Assembly: GCA_043228905.1 (NCBI GenBank)
Contig: JBHGNT010000010.1
Coordinates: forward strand, 12,834,001-12,898,000
DNA length: 64,000 bases
Reading direction: 5' to 3'
Origin: Azolla caroliniana
Taxonomy: Eukaryota; Polypodiophyta
Below the pieces are notes generated by a model. It was not told the origin of the DNA. It made no database searches and saw only the letters and a list, made by a program, of their open reading frames with translations. The position numbers and the translations under genes were made by a program. Positions 33,683-44,502 of the stretch are shown one piece after another. Position 1 is the first letter of the stretch. Each line of letters starts with the position of its first letter.

Positions 33683-33719
33683 AATGCGACATATTACCTA
33701 TTTCAAATGTCCCGGTGTT
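33683..33719 (-). repeat. Right terminal inverted repeat
   Basis: Complement of the left terminal repeat at 29786-29823. G2 LTR sequence resumes at once with tttagtgcaacacg. Confidence 0.8.
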
Positions 33720-34299
33720 TTTAGTGCAACACGTACAACACACGCAAGTTTTAAGCATAAGACAAGTGGAAGAGACAAATCATTAGTTTATTGCAAAAGA
33801 AAATCGATTCTTTATAATTTCAGAATCGTGTTACAATGGGTTGGGTATGGAAATGAGAGATTAATTTTTCAAAGAAAGGAGCCAACAACCATGCAAGGAG
33901 TGGTCCGATATGAATACGAGAGATAATTTTTGACAAGAAATCTCCAGTAAATGAAGCTAGGAGTTTGATATCAATATGTGAGATAATTTGTTTCTCGAAT
34001 CCCAGAGGGAAGAAAAAGGAACAAAGGAAGAAAAAATAAATACTAGAGGCAAAAAAATGGGACATATATATCGAGCTCTTTGTTGATCCCCCTCCCCAAT
34101 GTTACTTTGCATGCCCACTTGTAGTTGCATGGCCTCTCTTTTAGTTGCATGGCCTTGGCTTTAGGTTGCATGCGACTATCCGTATAATTCGGCCAAATCA
34201 CACAATGATCCATAAAGTTTAGCCCGTGCGCAATGCGTACGTGCGCCGCAACCAAACCGTAGACGTGTCCGCGCACAAAAGTCCCAACTGCACAATGTA

Positions 34300-34555
34300 C
34301 GCATCCACGCGTGCGCGCGTCCAACCCGCACCGTGTACGCATCCCCGCACAAACGCGCGTCCCGACCGCGCCGAGTACACATCCGCGTGCTCGTCTAAAA
34401 CGTCCACGCGGCCGTGCACGCGTATGCCTGAAACTCGGAGACGGCCATGCATACGCGCGTATGCCCGAAAACGTCCATGCGGCCGTGCATACACGCGTAC
34501 ACCCGAAGCGTCAACACGGCCATGCATACGTGCGTACGCCCGAAGTGTCAACACC
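34300..34555. repeat. GC-rich CpG-dense minisatellite in G2 LTR
   Basis: Repeats of about 38-40 bp built from cgtccatgcggccgtgcatac and gcgtatgcccgaa. In contrast to the AT-rich surroundings, CG dinucleotides are very frequent. The right LTR holds only the first part of this region. Confidence 0.7.
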
Positions 34556-34870
34556 ACACAGTGTAGCCCAAGTCACCTTGAACATTCTATGCTCCACACA
34601 TTGATAGAATGAATATGTTTTGGTTTCCCTTATATATCCTATGTTCCAATGTTGACCTTCTATGTGGGATATCTCACAGTTTGTATTTTTTTTCCTTTTT
34701 CTCTTGAAACTTCACACTCACATAACTTGATACTTATTTATCCAATTCATGCATAGTAAAATACATTATGATGATCTTGAACACATCTATCTTTCCATAT
34801 CAATATATTAAGCTAATCGTAAATAATTATTTTACTAGTTTTCATATCGTGTGTGAAAAACCACATGACA

Positions 34871-34887
34871 TTCACCCCCACCAAACC
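34871..34887 (-). other. Polypurine tract of G2
   Basis: Minus strand ggtttggtgggggtgaa directly precedes the 3' LTR (tgtcatgtgg). Confidence 0.7.
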
Positions 34888-34937
34888 TGCACATCCACCA
34901 GTATGTGCCAATTGTGGTGAGGTTCCTCTTTTTTTAA

Positions 34938-35799
34938 TTACTCTTCTTCAACCTCGATGTTCGAGGATACATCATCTAGAGCTTCGATCTCAATATTTGG
35001 GGCATCTCTTCTCTTAAAGATCTTGATCCTCTTCCCTGCTATTGGCAAAGCAAGTCGAGTTCCATCTAACTCCGCTAAAAAATATGTTGCATTGCTTTCT
35101 ATTTTCTTGACCATATACGGGCCAAACCATTGTTTTGTGAACTTTCGAGTAGTACTATATTGATTATCGAGACTACTATCATAGACAAGAACCCAATCTC
35201 CTTCTTCAATTTTTCTTTGTCGAAGACGATGCTTTCTATCAAAATTCTCCTTATTCTTCAACCGAGCTTGGCGCAACCGCTCTATTGCCAACTCGACATC
35301 TTCGGGCCTTCGTTCTAATTGTTGAATCCTCATGGCTAGCAAGTGTTCCCGACTCATTTCGTCTTGCCATGGCAAAGATGTCCACGAAGCAACACTTTGC
35401 TCAATAGGCATTATTGGTTTTTGTCCTAATATGAGTTCGGCGGGCATATATCCCGTAGTCGTGCTATGTGTAGTTCTATCTACCCACATTGCATAAGGTA
35501 GTAATCGTGGCCAATTTCCCATCTTGCCGTCACAAGTCTTTGCTAGAGCTTTTACAATTGGATTATGTCCTCGTTCCACCTTCCCATTTGCGTCCGGGTT
35601 GTATGCCATGGTGAGCGATAATTTGACGCCTATTCTTGAAAAGAACTCTTTAGCTTCATTCGCATCTAATTCTCCCCTATGGGCTACTATTTTGCCGACA
35701 CATCCGTATCGACAAATAACAGCTTCAAGGAGAAACTTACAAACCGCCGAAGTTGATTTACTTGGTTGGTGAGATCCTCTCTTGCTAGCATGAGATATT
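34938..35799 (-). pseudogene. G2 integrase core and C-terminus
   Basis: Encodes the integrase second half. The region expected to read ADRGEL, as in G1, reads AHRGEL (near 35685), so the second catalytic aspartate is histidine. The Glu is in NPDANGKVERGH. The C-terminal part has YAMWVDRTTHSTTTGYMPAE, IEEGDWVLVYDSSLDNQ and FTKQWFGPYMV. It ends in an acidic tail at 34938. Frame breaks near 35610-35800 separate it from the N-terminal zinc region. It is close to G1 throughout, which helps identify mutations in both. Confidence 0.82.
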
Positions 35800-38265
35800 T
35801 CATTTGCCCCAATCCCATTGGCATAACCTATCTACCAACCACTTATAGTGCATTGATAATGGATATGTCGGATGAAGTTCATCCCTATGTTGAATATTCG
35901 AGTATAATTGGCATTGCTCACATGTTTCAACATAGCTTGCTACATCTTTGTAAACACCCGGCCACCAATACTTCTCCTTGAGCTTTGCAAATGTTGCCCA
36001 TATACCACGATGACCTGCCCACACACTATCATGAGATTCAACAATTAGTGTTTGTTGATCTTGTTTCTTGCACACCACTCGAAGTGGAGTTCCATTCTTC
36101 TTCTTTGGAAACTTCCATAGATGTCCTTCTTTGAGGAAGAACTTGTAGGCCTTCTTCCTAATTCGGTAGAAGTCTTCCTTTGACCATGATTCATCCTTTG
36201 TAAGAGAGCTTAAGTACTTGCCAATTTCAACGAATTCACCCTCATAATCTTCTACTTTAAACACAGCAAGCACCCGAGCACAAGAAATCGTAAAGAAGTT
36301 TAGGCCAACATCTTCTTCGTTGGAGTGCAAATCTTCTTCACCCTCATACCTCACTCTTGACAACATATCGGCCACCACATTATGCTGCCCATTTATATGC
36401 CGAATCTCAGGGTTGAGGGACTTCATATAGGCAATCCATTGCAGCATAGCAATATCCAGTGTAGCACAACTGGATATCATTCCGAGAATAGGTAGACAGT
36501 CGGTTTCGATTATGACTTCTGTTCCTATAAGGTAGTCATGGTCAGTTTTAACCGTGGATACGATTCCCCATAGCTCTCTCTTTACTTGGGCATACTTCCT
36601 TTGTCTTTCGGTTAACACCTTCGCACCGAATCGGATTGCATACCGATTCTTTTCTTTGCCTTCTTGGTTTATCACCCATCCAATTCCGGTTGGGCTCGTA
36701 TCCACCGTCACATATATCGGGGTACCATCGGTGTAGTCGGCTTTGCGCAGTGATGGAGCTTCCAATAATAGTTTCTTTAGCTTTCGAATCGCGTAGGTAT
36801 GCTCATCTTCCCATTCAAACTTCCTCCTTTTCTTTAATAGTCCATACAATGGTTCAGCGACATGGGCATAATGTGGAATCCATATGTGATAGAATGCACA
36901 TGCTCCCAAGAATCTACGCACCTCCATTTGAGACACACATTCTTCTTTCATCTCTTGAATACAGTTCACCTTGGATGGAGATGGCTTCCGGCCATAAGAC
37001 CCACATAAGTGTCCTACTACCAATATTTTTGGTTGACCGAATGCAGACTTCTCTCCCAAAAACGTGAGATTCGCATCCTCAAGCTTTTGGAACACCTTCT
37101 CGCTATACTTTATATGATCGATGACGAATCTTCGGCAACCATCTTCATCTTTCGATTCATGTTTTTCTTCCACCAAGCATCCTTTGATTGGAATATCATC
37201 TAAGAAGGGCATTGTGATCTCGGGGATGCAATCCCTCAAGACTTTATTCATGGCATTCACCATGTGGGCTACGGAATTTGTTGCACCTTGGGGTAAGGTG
37301 CACATCCTTACCAACCCGATCGGCGTCCTCATTGTCGTTATGTCTCTACTATCGACGGCCAATTGAAATTGATCATAGCCCGAGTAGAGATCACCAATGG
37401 AATAGATCGATCTTCCCGCGAAGGCTTCGGCAAATTCATCTACACTTGGACCAATTCCGGCATTTCGGATCATCACCTTGTTGACGGGTTGGAGATCTTG
37501 AATAAAGCGCAAGGACCCGTTCTTCTTCAGCACCGTAAACCATCTATTGGAGTAGGGAGCATTGGACAACTGAAGTATTCCCATCCTAACCTTTTCCTTT
37601 AGAAGCTCAATCAACTTCGGAATGTGAGCTCTTGGAACCGGTATCGGCTTGAGGTTCCAAGGTACATGCGGCACCGTAAAAATCACCATCGGCTCTATTA
37701 TCTCCGGGTCGGCACATCCGATCTCTTGTGGAGAGAAGGCAAAGGCTTTCCCATGTGTCTCAAGGATTCCGCGGAACATTCTCTCCTCTTCAGGGAGAAG
37801 GAAATCTTCCCTTCCAACTTGTAGCTTTCCTTTTGTCTCTTTTGTGAAGACATGACCTATTGCTTTTGGATCCCTTAAGCTCGGATCATTAGCAACTTCT
37901 TTCATCTTCTGCCAGCTATCTTCCGGTAGCGGAACCGCAACTAGCTTGATCTTCTTATCCACCATTTTATATTTTGTGTTGACTTCAGCTTCATCCATCA
38001 AGATGCCTCGATGATATTCATCGATGATAGTGTACATGTCAATAGAGTTAACCGAAATCACATGTTTATCGTGAGGATTGCTCAAGTCCACGTCTTCCTC
38101 GATTTCGCTGATGGTGTCGTTAAATGAGGCTTCTTCTAGAATATGAGACACAAATTCTTCTTCTTTGATTATGCTTTCTTCTTTCAGCACCTTCTCGAAG
38201 TCTTGTATCCGACGCTTGTCCTTCTTGTTGAGTACTGTTAGTTTACATGCGCCACTAGGTGTCAC
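35800..38265 (-). pseudogene. G2 reverse transcriptase, RNase H and integrase zinc finger
   Basis: An 821-residue open frame, the longest in the window. N-terminal linker, then reverse transcriptase (WNLKPIPVPRAHIPKL, SNRWFTVLKKNGSLRF, YSGYDQFQLAVDSRDI, LPQGATNSVAHMVNAM) with catalytic FLDD in MPFLDDIPIKG. A long insertion follows FLDD before the thumb. RNase H has VTVDTSPTGIGWVINQ, KRELWG and ETDCLPIL. The integrase zinc finger is HDSVWAGHRG ... CEQCQLYS. It then runs out of frame at VDRLCQWDWG, where G1 has VDIVAMP. The FLDD motif and surrounding sequence differ from the YIDD/YVDD/FIDD chromovirus pattern common in flowering plants. Confidence 0.9.
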
Positions 38266-39451
38266 ACATGTTGCTTCTCCTTGCGATCCACTTATTTTGC
38301 TTCCTTGTGGGGACTTATGATTGCTCGGACTATTTGTGCCCTACGCTTCAATAGTCCACTCTAAAAATCCAAGGATTCGCCTCCAAGGCTATCTCAGTTC
38401 CTTTCGTGATTAGCCCGCCCCGTAAGGAATTGAACAGACCTTTGATTGTCAAAGCTCTTGATTCGCGCGAAGGCCGCTCCATTATCGAACACCTTAGTCT
38501 CCATCCGGGATGATGTGATATATGGTATTCCTAGGATGACGGGATGTGAAGCCGAGTCTTGCACGAAGAAGTGTTGATCCATCTCCACATCTCCGATTGT
38601 GACTTCAACATTGGGGCAAGCTCTGTACAAGTCTTCCGTGGCCTTCGTTGCCGCTCGTATCTTCCATCTGTGGTTTGTGTTGATCGGCCATCTTCCTTTC
38701 TTCTAGAATTCGGACGACATGAGGTTGATCTCCGAACCATGGTCAATCAAGGCTACCACAGTCTCCTTCTTCTCTCCGATCTTCACCGGCGTCTCCGTTG
38801 TCGCTCTTGCCCAATGAGGCCTAGAATAATGGTTGTCCGCCATCACTTCTTCTTCCTCCTCCTCTTCGGATCTTGCCATGGTTATGGCACTTGTTTTCAC
38901 CTCTTCTTCATCCGATTGTTGCTGCTTCCGCTTAATCAAGTCCACGATAGTATCGTGGAACTCCTTCTTAGCGATCCCAAGTAGCTCTCTCAAAGTAAGG
39001 TCGACATGACTGTCTAAAACCTTCTCCTCAAGGACCTTCCGCAAGTTGGTTGTTCGTTCTATGTCCGACCTTAGCTTGTAAGTTGGCGCCACTCGTTCCT
39101 TTCCTTTCTTCACAGATTCATCAATTTCCATCCGAGAAGGTTGGTTTGATCCACCGGGCTTCATGCTTGTTTCTCCTATCTCTTTTCGTGGCATAGGTTG
39201 GGCTTGTCCTTCTTTCCCTGCATTCCTCGTATTATGACGCTTTGATGTGCCATCTTCTTCTCCAGTTCTTTTCCTCTTCTCTTCAACAAGAGCCTCATAG
39301 TTGTCACACACAACCTCCGCAAAGCTTGTGTTATCGTCGACTGGATCCGACCATCCGGTAACTCATCGCACATTCTGATCAGCATGTTTGAGATCCTCCA
39401 AATTGATTTTGCCTTTCTTTTCACACTCGAATACCGTTGGCCAAAACCCAA
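38266..39451 (-). pseudogene. G2 protease and gag C-terminal region
   Basis: Contains the linker between gag and pol (RELLGIAKKEFHDTIVDLIK), HYSRPHWAR, and an aspartic protease whose motif reads VALIDHGSEINLMS (DHG in place of DSG/DTG). The frame then shifts to VEVTIGDVEMDQHFFVQD and HPVILGIPYI, typical of a retropepsin C-terminal half. Stops and frame changes occur near 38390, 38705 and 39310. This protease region is what G1 lacks. Confidence 0.78.
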
Positions 39452-40552
39452 CTCCCGGCTTGATCGTCTTTAGATTCTCTCTTCCGACTCGTATTCCCAC
39501 CGATGCGGCGTAGTACACAGCTTCCACATGCCTTGCATCTTCCTATTCCACGATCTTTTTCAGCCCGCCTCTTCCGAAGTTCACTCGTAGTGGCTTTCGG
39601 GTCTCGCTCGAGTTAATCATGTTGTCGTCCAAATAGACGACATTCTTGCGAATCGTGTCTTGCAAGTCAATGCACTCCCTTTGCGAGTGCTCGAAGTTGT
39701 TGCACCACACACATCTATACCTCTATACGCTTCTTTTCCCTTGGGCCCGCGTCGACCTGAGTTGGCCAATGAGACTGCTTCAAACTTCTTGGAGAGCTCT
39801 TCGATTATGGATTCTTCCATTGCTTTCTTGTCGAAATCGTTGATCGGCTTGCTAGGCTCGATCATCATATGCGCCTTCCTCCTCCACAATTGTGGATTCT
39901 CCATATCAGTTTCCTCTTGCCATTGTCGACGCTTGTCAAGACGGCTACAAGCCTTCTTCACCATCGCCCAGTCCGCTACCAAGTCATTCGGTTGTGTTTC
40001 GTCCTCCAAAAAGTTGCCCAATTCTCGCTGATCTTTTGCATCCACTGCTTTCAAGAATAGTAGGACTTTATCTCCATCGAGAACTCATTGATCAACACTC
40101 GGAAGTCGGTTGTACTTTTGGTCGAATTCTGCATATACTCCCGATGCACACATATTCTTCCCTTTCATCTCGATCCACGTCATGAGCGTATGTCGAGTCA
40201 TCCGTGACGCGTCTTCAAGCATGGATTCAGCAAGAATCACCTTTTCGAACTCCGCCCAAGTTGCATGCTCGTTTTGGATCTCCATGACACGCTCGCAGAT
40301 CCCTAGTTCCACCATACATTTGAAGCTAGAAATTTGTTTGAGATCATTGACATCCCTTTCTTGCATCTCCTTCCGATAGGTAGCAAGAAAATCCGTGATG
40401 TTCTTGCCACGAAATCGTCCAGCTATCTCGACCGTACGATCAACAACTTTGTCGATTAAACCTTCTCGATCTCTCACCTTCAGCATGTATTCCACTACGG
40501 ACACCATGCCTTTCGTTAATTCCTCTCCTTGAGTTCCTCTTGTGGATGCCAT
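39452..40552 (-). pseudogene. G2 gag with zinc knuckle
   Basis: The probable start is MASTRGTQGEELTKG (40552), 32 nt after the primer site. Gag helical domain with KNITDFLATYRKEM, CERVMEIQNEHATWAEFE and WIEMKGKNM; one stop near 40085; then KVLLFLKAVDAKD and DKRRQWQEETD. A frameshift near 39740 leads to the knuckle CVWCNNFEHSQREC (CX2CX4HX4C). It aligns with G1 gag residue by residue, confirming kinship. Confidence 0.82.
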
Positions 40553-40583
40553 CGTCGCAATTGATATCCTCCCTACCGCCTCT

Positions 40584-40601
40584 TTCACGTCGGGTTCACC
40601 A
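40584..40601 (-). other. Primer-binding site of G2
   Basis: Minus strand tggtgaacccgacgtgaa, eight bases inside the 5' LTR. Identical to the G1 site at 44781-44798. The cognate tRNA is not assigned here. Confidence 0.65.
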
Positions 40602-40609
40602 CTTAATTA

Positions 40610-41394
40610 TGTTGTGAAAATCTGTCACAATGTGCGGATCGTGAGACGGAACTGTCGGGGTTCTAGACTAGAAGGATTTAGTGCAACACGTACAACACAC
40701 GCAAGTTTTAAGCATAAGACAAGTGGAAGAGACAAATCATTAGTTTATTGCAAAAGAAAATCGATTCTTTATAATTTCAGAATCGTGTTACAATGGGTTG
40801 GGTATGGAAATGAGAGATTAATTTTTCAAAGAAAGGAGCCAACAACCATGCAAGGAGTGGTCCGATATGAATACGAGAGATAATTTTTGACAAGAAAGCT
40901 CCAGTAAACAAAGCTAGGAGTTTGATATCAATATGTGAGATAATTTGTTTCTTGAATCCGAGAGGGAAGAAGAAGGAAGGGAAAAGAAAAAAAACTAGAG
41001 GGAAAAAAATGGGACATATATATCAAGCTCTTTGTTGATCCCCCTCCCCAATATTACTTTGCATGCCCACTTTTAGTAGCATGGCCTCTATTTTTAGTTG
41101 CGTGGCCTCTACTTTTAGTTGCATGGCCTTGGCTTTTGATTGCATGTGACTATCCGTATAATTCGGCCAAATGACACAATCATCCATAAAGTTTAGCCCG
41201 TGCGCAATCCGTACGTGCGTCGCAACCAAACCGTAGATGCGTCCACACGCAAAAGTCCCGACCGCGCAATGTACGCATCCACGCGCACGAGCGTCCAACC
41301 CTCACCGTGTACGCATCCACAGACATGCGCATCCCGACCGTGTCGTGTACGCATCCGCACGCTCGTCCGCATACACACGTTCAAGCCGTAGAGA
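40610..41394 (-). repeat. G2 5' LTR, truncated
   Basis: Begins tgttgtgaaaatctgtc and follows the left LTR without the 3.9-kb insert. It ends at cacgttcaa, about 450 bp before the expected ccacatgaca end. Confidence 0.82.
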
Positions 41395-41994
41395 CTCTTC
41401 CTGAGTCGGTAGACTAGATTTTCCTGGCCGGATGCCACAAAGCCTTCCGGCTGCTCCATATAGATTTCCTCTTGTAGGTCACCATGGAGGATTGCCGTTT
41501 CTACATCTAGTTGAATCAGCTCCAAGTTGTCGGCGGCCACGACGATGAGCATGAAACGAAGGGTCGTCATTTTCACCACTGGTGAAAAGATTTTGTCGAA
41601 GTCGACACCATATTCTTGTCGAAATCCCTTCACAACTAATCTCGCCTTGTACTTTGGGGTGGTCGAGTCGGACGTCTCTTTTAGTCGATAGACCCACTTA
41701 CATGGAAGAGCACGTCGATTCTTCGGTAATTCGACCAAGTCCCAAGTTTTGTTTACCCGAATGGAGTGCATTTCTGACTCCATCGCCAAATGCCATGTGG
41801 TTGAATCGACTGATGCCGATGCTTCTTCATAAGATGTCGATTCACTAGCGTCGGTAAAGAAAATTCCGGGAGAGTACCTCTCCGGCGGTTGCGACAGTCT
41901 CTCGGATCTACGAGGTATGACTAGACTAGTCGCATCGGGTGTCGATGTCAGATGGTCGGGAGCCGAGCCATTCGGCTGTGCCAAATCGGTGGAT
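41395..41994 (-). pseudogene. Copia B reverse transcriptase, N-terminal half
   Basis: Encodes PRRSERLSQPPERYSP, ALPCKWVYRLKET, YGVDFDKIFSPVVKM, LDVETAILHGDLQEEIYM and LRKSLYGL, then stops at the G2 LTR. The YVDD palm is missing. The upstream stop at about 41992 separates it from integrase. The part from 41747 to the left end of the window's gap is repeated exactly after the gap. Confidence 0.85.
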
Positions 41995-43480
41995 TCAGTC
42001 AGTGCGAGAGTTGTCGGTTACCCATGAAACCGATCTCGTGTTGTGGGTTGGGCCGTCATGAAGGGTTGGCACATCGGAAAATATTACCCTTCGGACTTCA
42101 ATAGGCCTTTCGGCCGTTCTATGCATAGCCGACTCATTCAACACGATGTCTGAACTTCGGACGATTTGCCTATGCTTGGGTTCCCAGAGTCGGTATCCGA
42201 TATCGCCGTTGGGTCCATATCCACGAAAAACACATGTCCTTGACCTTGGTTTGAGTCTCCCGCAGTCGTCTTTCGCTATGAGAGCATACGCCTCGCAATC
42301 GAAGATCCTCAATTTATCATAATTCGGCTTATTGCCGGTCCATATTTCCTGAGGTATTTGAAGTCCTAGAGGTCTACTTGGCGACATATTAATTATGTGT
42401 ACTGTCGTAAGTAGAGCCTCCGCCCAGAAGCCATCTGACAATCCGAAGTGTTGGAGCATGGATACCACGCGTTCTTGAATCGTCCGAGTCATGCGTTCAG
42501 ATATCCCGTTCTGCTCCGGACTATAGGGTGTCGTATATTCACGTCGAATGTCGTGTTCCCGGTAGAATTTGACGAATTCTTCAGACTTGAATTCTCCTCC
42601 ATTGTCGGTTCGTAGACATTTCAGTTTCTGACCGGTCTGATTTTCGACCATTGCAAGCCATTCGGAGAAGATCGAGAACACCCGATCTTTGGTTCTGATG
42701 GGGTAAGCCCACACCTTCCGAGTCGAGTCGTCAATAAAACTGACGAAGTACGAAGCACCGCAGAGAGACTCATGTGGCATCGGGCCACAGACGTCCAAGT
42801 GGACCAAATCGAGGGGACTCAATTCTCTTGGTGCTGATGTCAAGTGTGATGTGGCTACCTGTTTGCCGTATTGGCAATGCCCGTAGAATTGGTGATCCGA
42901 GAAGTAGAGTTTGGGGATGTAACCGGCTCTGGATAGGTGGGTTATGCCAGCCTTACTGAGGTATCCAAGTCGTCCGTGCCATAACGATGACATGGGGATA
43001 TCAACCAAAAATAAGTCCCCCTCTTTGAGTGTGACATATAAAGGATACAAGGAATGTACCTTTGGTCCTCGAGCAAGCAGGAGGTTGCCTTTGTGGAGTG
43101 TCCACCCTCCTGATGAGAATCTGGCACGGATGCCGGCTTCGTTAAGTTGTCCGATTGAGATCAAGGGTCTTGAAAGCTTAGGAACGTGTCGGACGTTGTG
43201 TAGTACGAGTGTAGAGCCTCCTGAAAGATTGAGCTCTATGGTGCCGATTCCAATTATAGCACAGTGTTGCGAATTTTCGACTTGAACTGAGTCAGAGTGC
43301 CGGTCCGAGTATTGCCGAAACTGAGATTGGTGAGGTGTCACATGATACGATGCGCTCGAGTCTAGGAGCCATGTGCTCGATTCCTCAATCGTAAGCAGAA
43401 CTTTTGATTCGACTGGGTTCTCTATGGACAGTATGTTCGGGTCGGACGTCAAAATTTCAGCTGAAGAGCCGACATAGTTG
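41995..43480 (-). pseudogene. Copia B protease and integrase
   Basis: A 485-residue open frame. The protease motif is WLLDSSASYHVTP, with DSSA instead of DSGA. Next come the pre-integrase region (LWHGRLGYLSKAGI; the usual LGH is LGY), CQYGKQ where two cysteines are expected (one is Tyr), and the integrase core: Asp in LVHLDVCGPMP, Asp in RTDNGGEF, Glu in SPEQNGISERM at D35E spacing. The C-terminal region has CVFRGYGPNGDIGYRLWEP. Point changes in the protease and the zinc finger would disable it although the frame is open. Upstream frameshift near 43480. Confidence 0.88.
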
Positions 43481-44104
43481 ACCGCTCATGCCGAGTACTC
43501 TTCTGATCCGCTCTTTGAGCTTTGTTGGTTTTTGCTTTGAGTGCCCGGCAGTCGGCTTTGATGTGTCCTGGTTTCTTGTAGTAGTTGCAGATTCGGTTGT
43601 CCCGGGACTTGCTCCGGCTTCGCTGATTGTTTGGCAGTCAGGAAGAACTTCTTACCCGGTTGTTCGATCGGTCGGTTGAACCTTGTACTATGTAAGCTTC
43701 ATCTGCCGAATCTTTGGCAAAAGACTTTCTCCGAGCTGCTTCAGTCAGGATTGCGCTCGTGACTTCAGAGTACTTAACGGCAACTGTTGAAGCATTGCAC
43801 ACGGTTGTAACGAAAGTTTCCCATGAAGAGGGGAGACTACTCATGAGTATCATTGCTCTGAGTTCATCCTCGATTGCCGTTCCCTGAGATGAGATTGGGA
43901 GCTTATGCTTTCATACTCGTTGAGGTGTGCCTGAACCGAATCAAATTCTTTCATCCGCAAGTTCTAGAGGCACCAAATCAGATACATCTTCGTTGCGGGA
44001 ACCTTCTTTTCATAAGTTTCCGACAGTTTTTTCCAAAGTTCAAATGTTGTCGTGCATGATTGCACTGTGAAGTATACTGACTCTGACAAGTGCATCTGAA
44101 TCGT
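43481..44104 (-). pseudogene. Copia B gag, C-terminal half
   Basis: Pieces in different frames: 43964-44104 (TIQMHLSESVYFTVQSC, TFELWKKLSETYEKKV), 43638-43853 (MSSLPSSWETFVTTVCN, SAILTEAARRKSF), then a Ser/Arg linker and a knuckle CNYYKKPGHIKADC in which the second cysteine is tyrosine. G1 interrupts it at 44110; the N-terminus resumes at 50137. The joined reading at the junction is consistent with a continuous gag before G1 inserted. Confidence 0.82.
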
Positions 44105-44204
44105 GGCGTTGTCGTAGTGTATTCCCCACACTACGTGAAAACCATAAAATAATATATCCGATTTTAGATACATATAAATAAATAATATATCAAAACATTT
44201 ATCA

Positions 44205-44270
44205 CGTGCATAGGGCAGGATTCGAACCCTGCACCTCCACGTAGATAAACCCCAACTTTACCATTGTAAT
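44205..44270 (-). promoter_or_regulatory. tRNA-like segment with Pol III A and B boxes in G1 LTR
   Basis: On the minus strand, tggtaaagttgg (44252-44263) fits the A-box consensus. About 25 nt further, ggttcgaatcc (44218-44228) is a perfect B box inside a T-arm-like hairpin (gcagg ... cctgc). The same segment is in all G1 LTR copies; the 3' LTR has ggttcaaatcc. It is antisense to the element. A full cloverleaf was not found, so this may be a tRNA-derived relic or chance. Confidence 0.45.
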
Positions 44271-44494
44271 AACTTATCTTTAGTATTATACATATAGATT
44301 TAATACGTATAAGACCTTTATTTACACATACCTTTATTAAAAGGTAAAAATCATGTATTCTTTACGGTGTGAATATTTTATTTACACGTGACATTAAAAG
44401 TGACTCATGCACATCTAGCGTGCATGAGCCCTATACTTAGGCATGGACACTTTTGGTGAAAAAGCATGAAGCCATGCTTAGCCTCTTCTATCTT

Positions 44495-44502
44495 TATATA
44501 AG
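44495..44502 (+). promoter_or_regulatory. TATA box of G1 LTR
   Basis: tatataag in the right half of the LTR, sense to gag-pol, about 275 bp before the LTR end. A suitable position for the genomic transcript start. Confidence 0.55.

Larger units (their letters stand above)
29785..33719. mobile_element. 3.9-kb terminal-inverted-repeat element of unassigned family
   Basis: Absent from the G2 right LTR, where ggattt runs straight into agtgcaac. Its ends are inverted repeats of about 37 bp: the left starts aaccccgggtcatttgaaac and the right, reversed, aacaccgggacatttgaaat, both continuing through aggtaatatgtcgcat with about four mismatches. A ttt on each side is a possible 3-bp target duplication. 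The interior is AT-rich and dominated by a palindrome array. A minus-strand acidic stretch near 30480-30720 (EDAGQLVELEDVSESE) might be a coding remnant. I cannot place it in a superfamily; 3-bp duplications occur in CACTA and Harbinger elements. Confidence 0.72.
29715..34870 (-). repeat. G2 3' LTR (interrupted)
   Basis: Without the inserted element it is about 1.2 kb. It begins tgtcgtgaaaatccgtc and ends ccacatgaca. The stretches 29715-29784 and 33720-34410 align with 40610-41394. A GC-rich repeat region lies at 34300-34555. Confidence 0.82.
29715..41394 (-). mobile_element. Ty3/gypsy retrotransposon G2
   Basis: Minus-strand gypsy element. Its left (3') LTR is 29715-34870, enlarged by a 3.9-kb inverted-repeat element; the polypurine tract is at 34871-34887. 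Pol, protease and gag follow, then a primer site at 40584-40601 and the right (5') LTR from 40610 to 41394. The right LTR lacks its last 450 bp or so, ending where copia B RT begins. The sequence gccgt borders the element on both sides, but because the right LTR is truncated this may be chance or microhomology instead of a target duplication. Related to G1 in sequence and primer site. Confidence 0.82.

Noticed and set aside
34219-34612. Arg/Ala/His-rich open frames on both strands of the GC-rich LTR region
   Set aside because: They come from the CpG-rich minisatellite, where stops are rare by composition.
29710-41399. gccgt as a true target duplication of G2
   Set aside because: The right LTR is truncated by about 450 bp, so the base next to it is not the original insertion edge.
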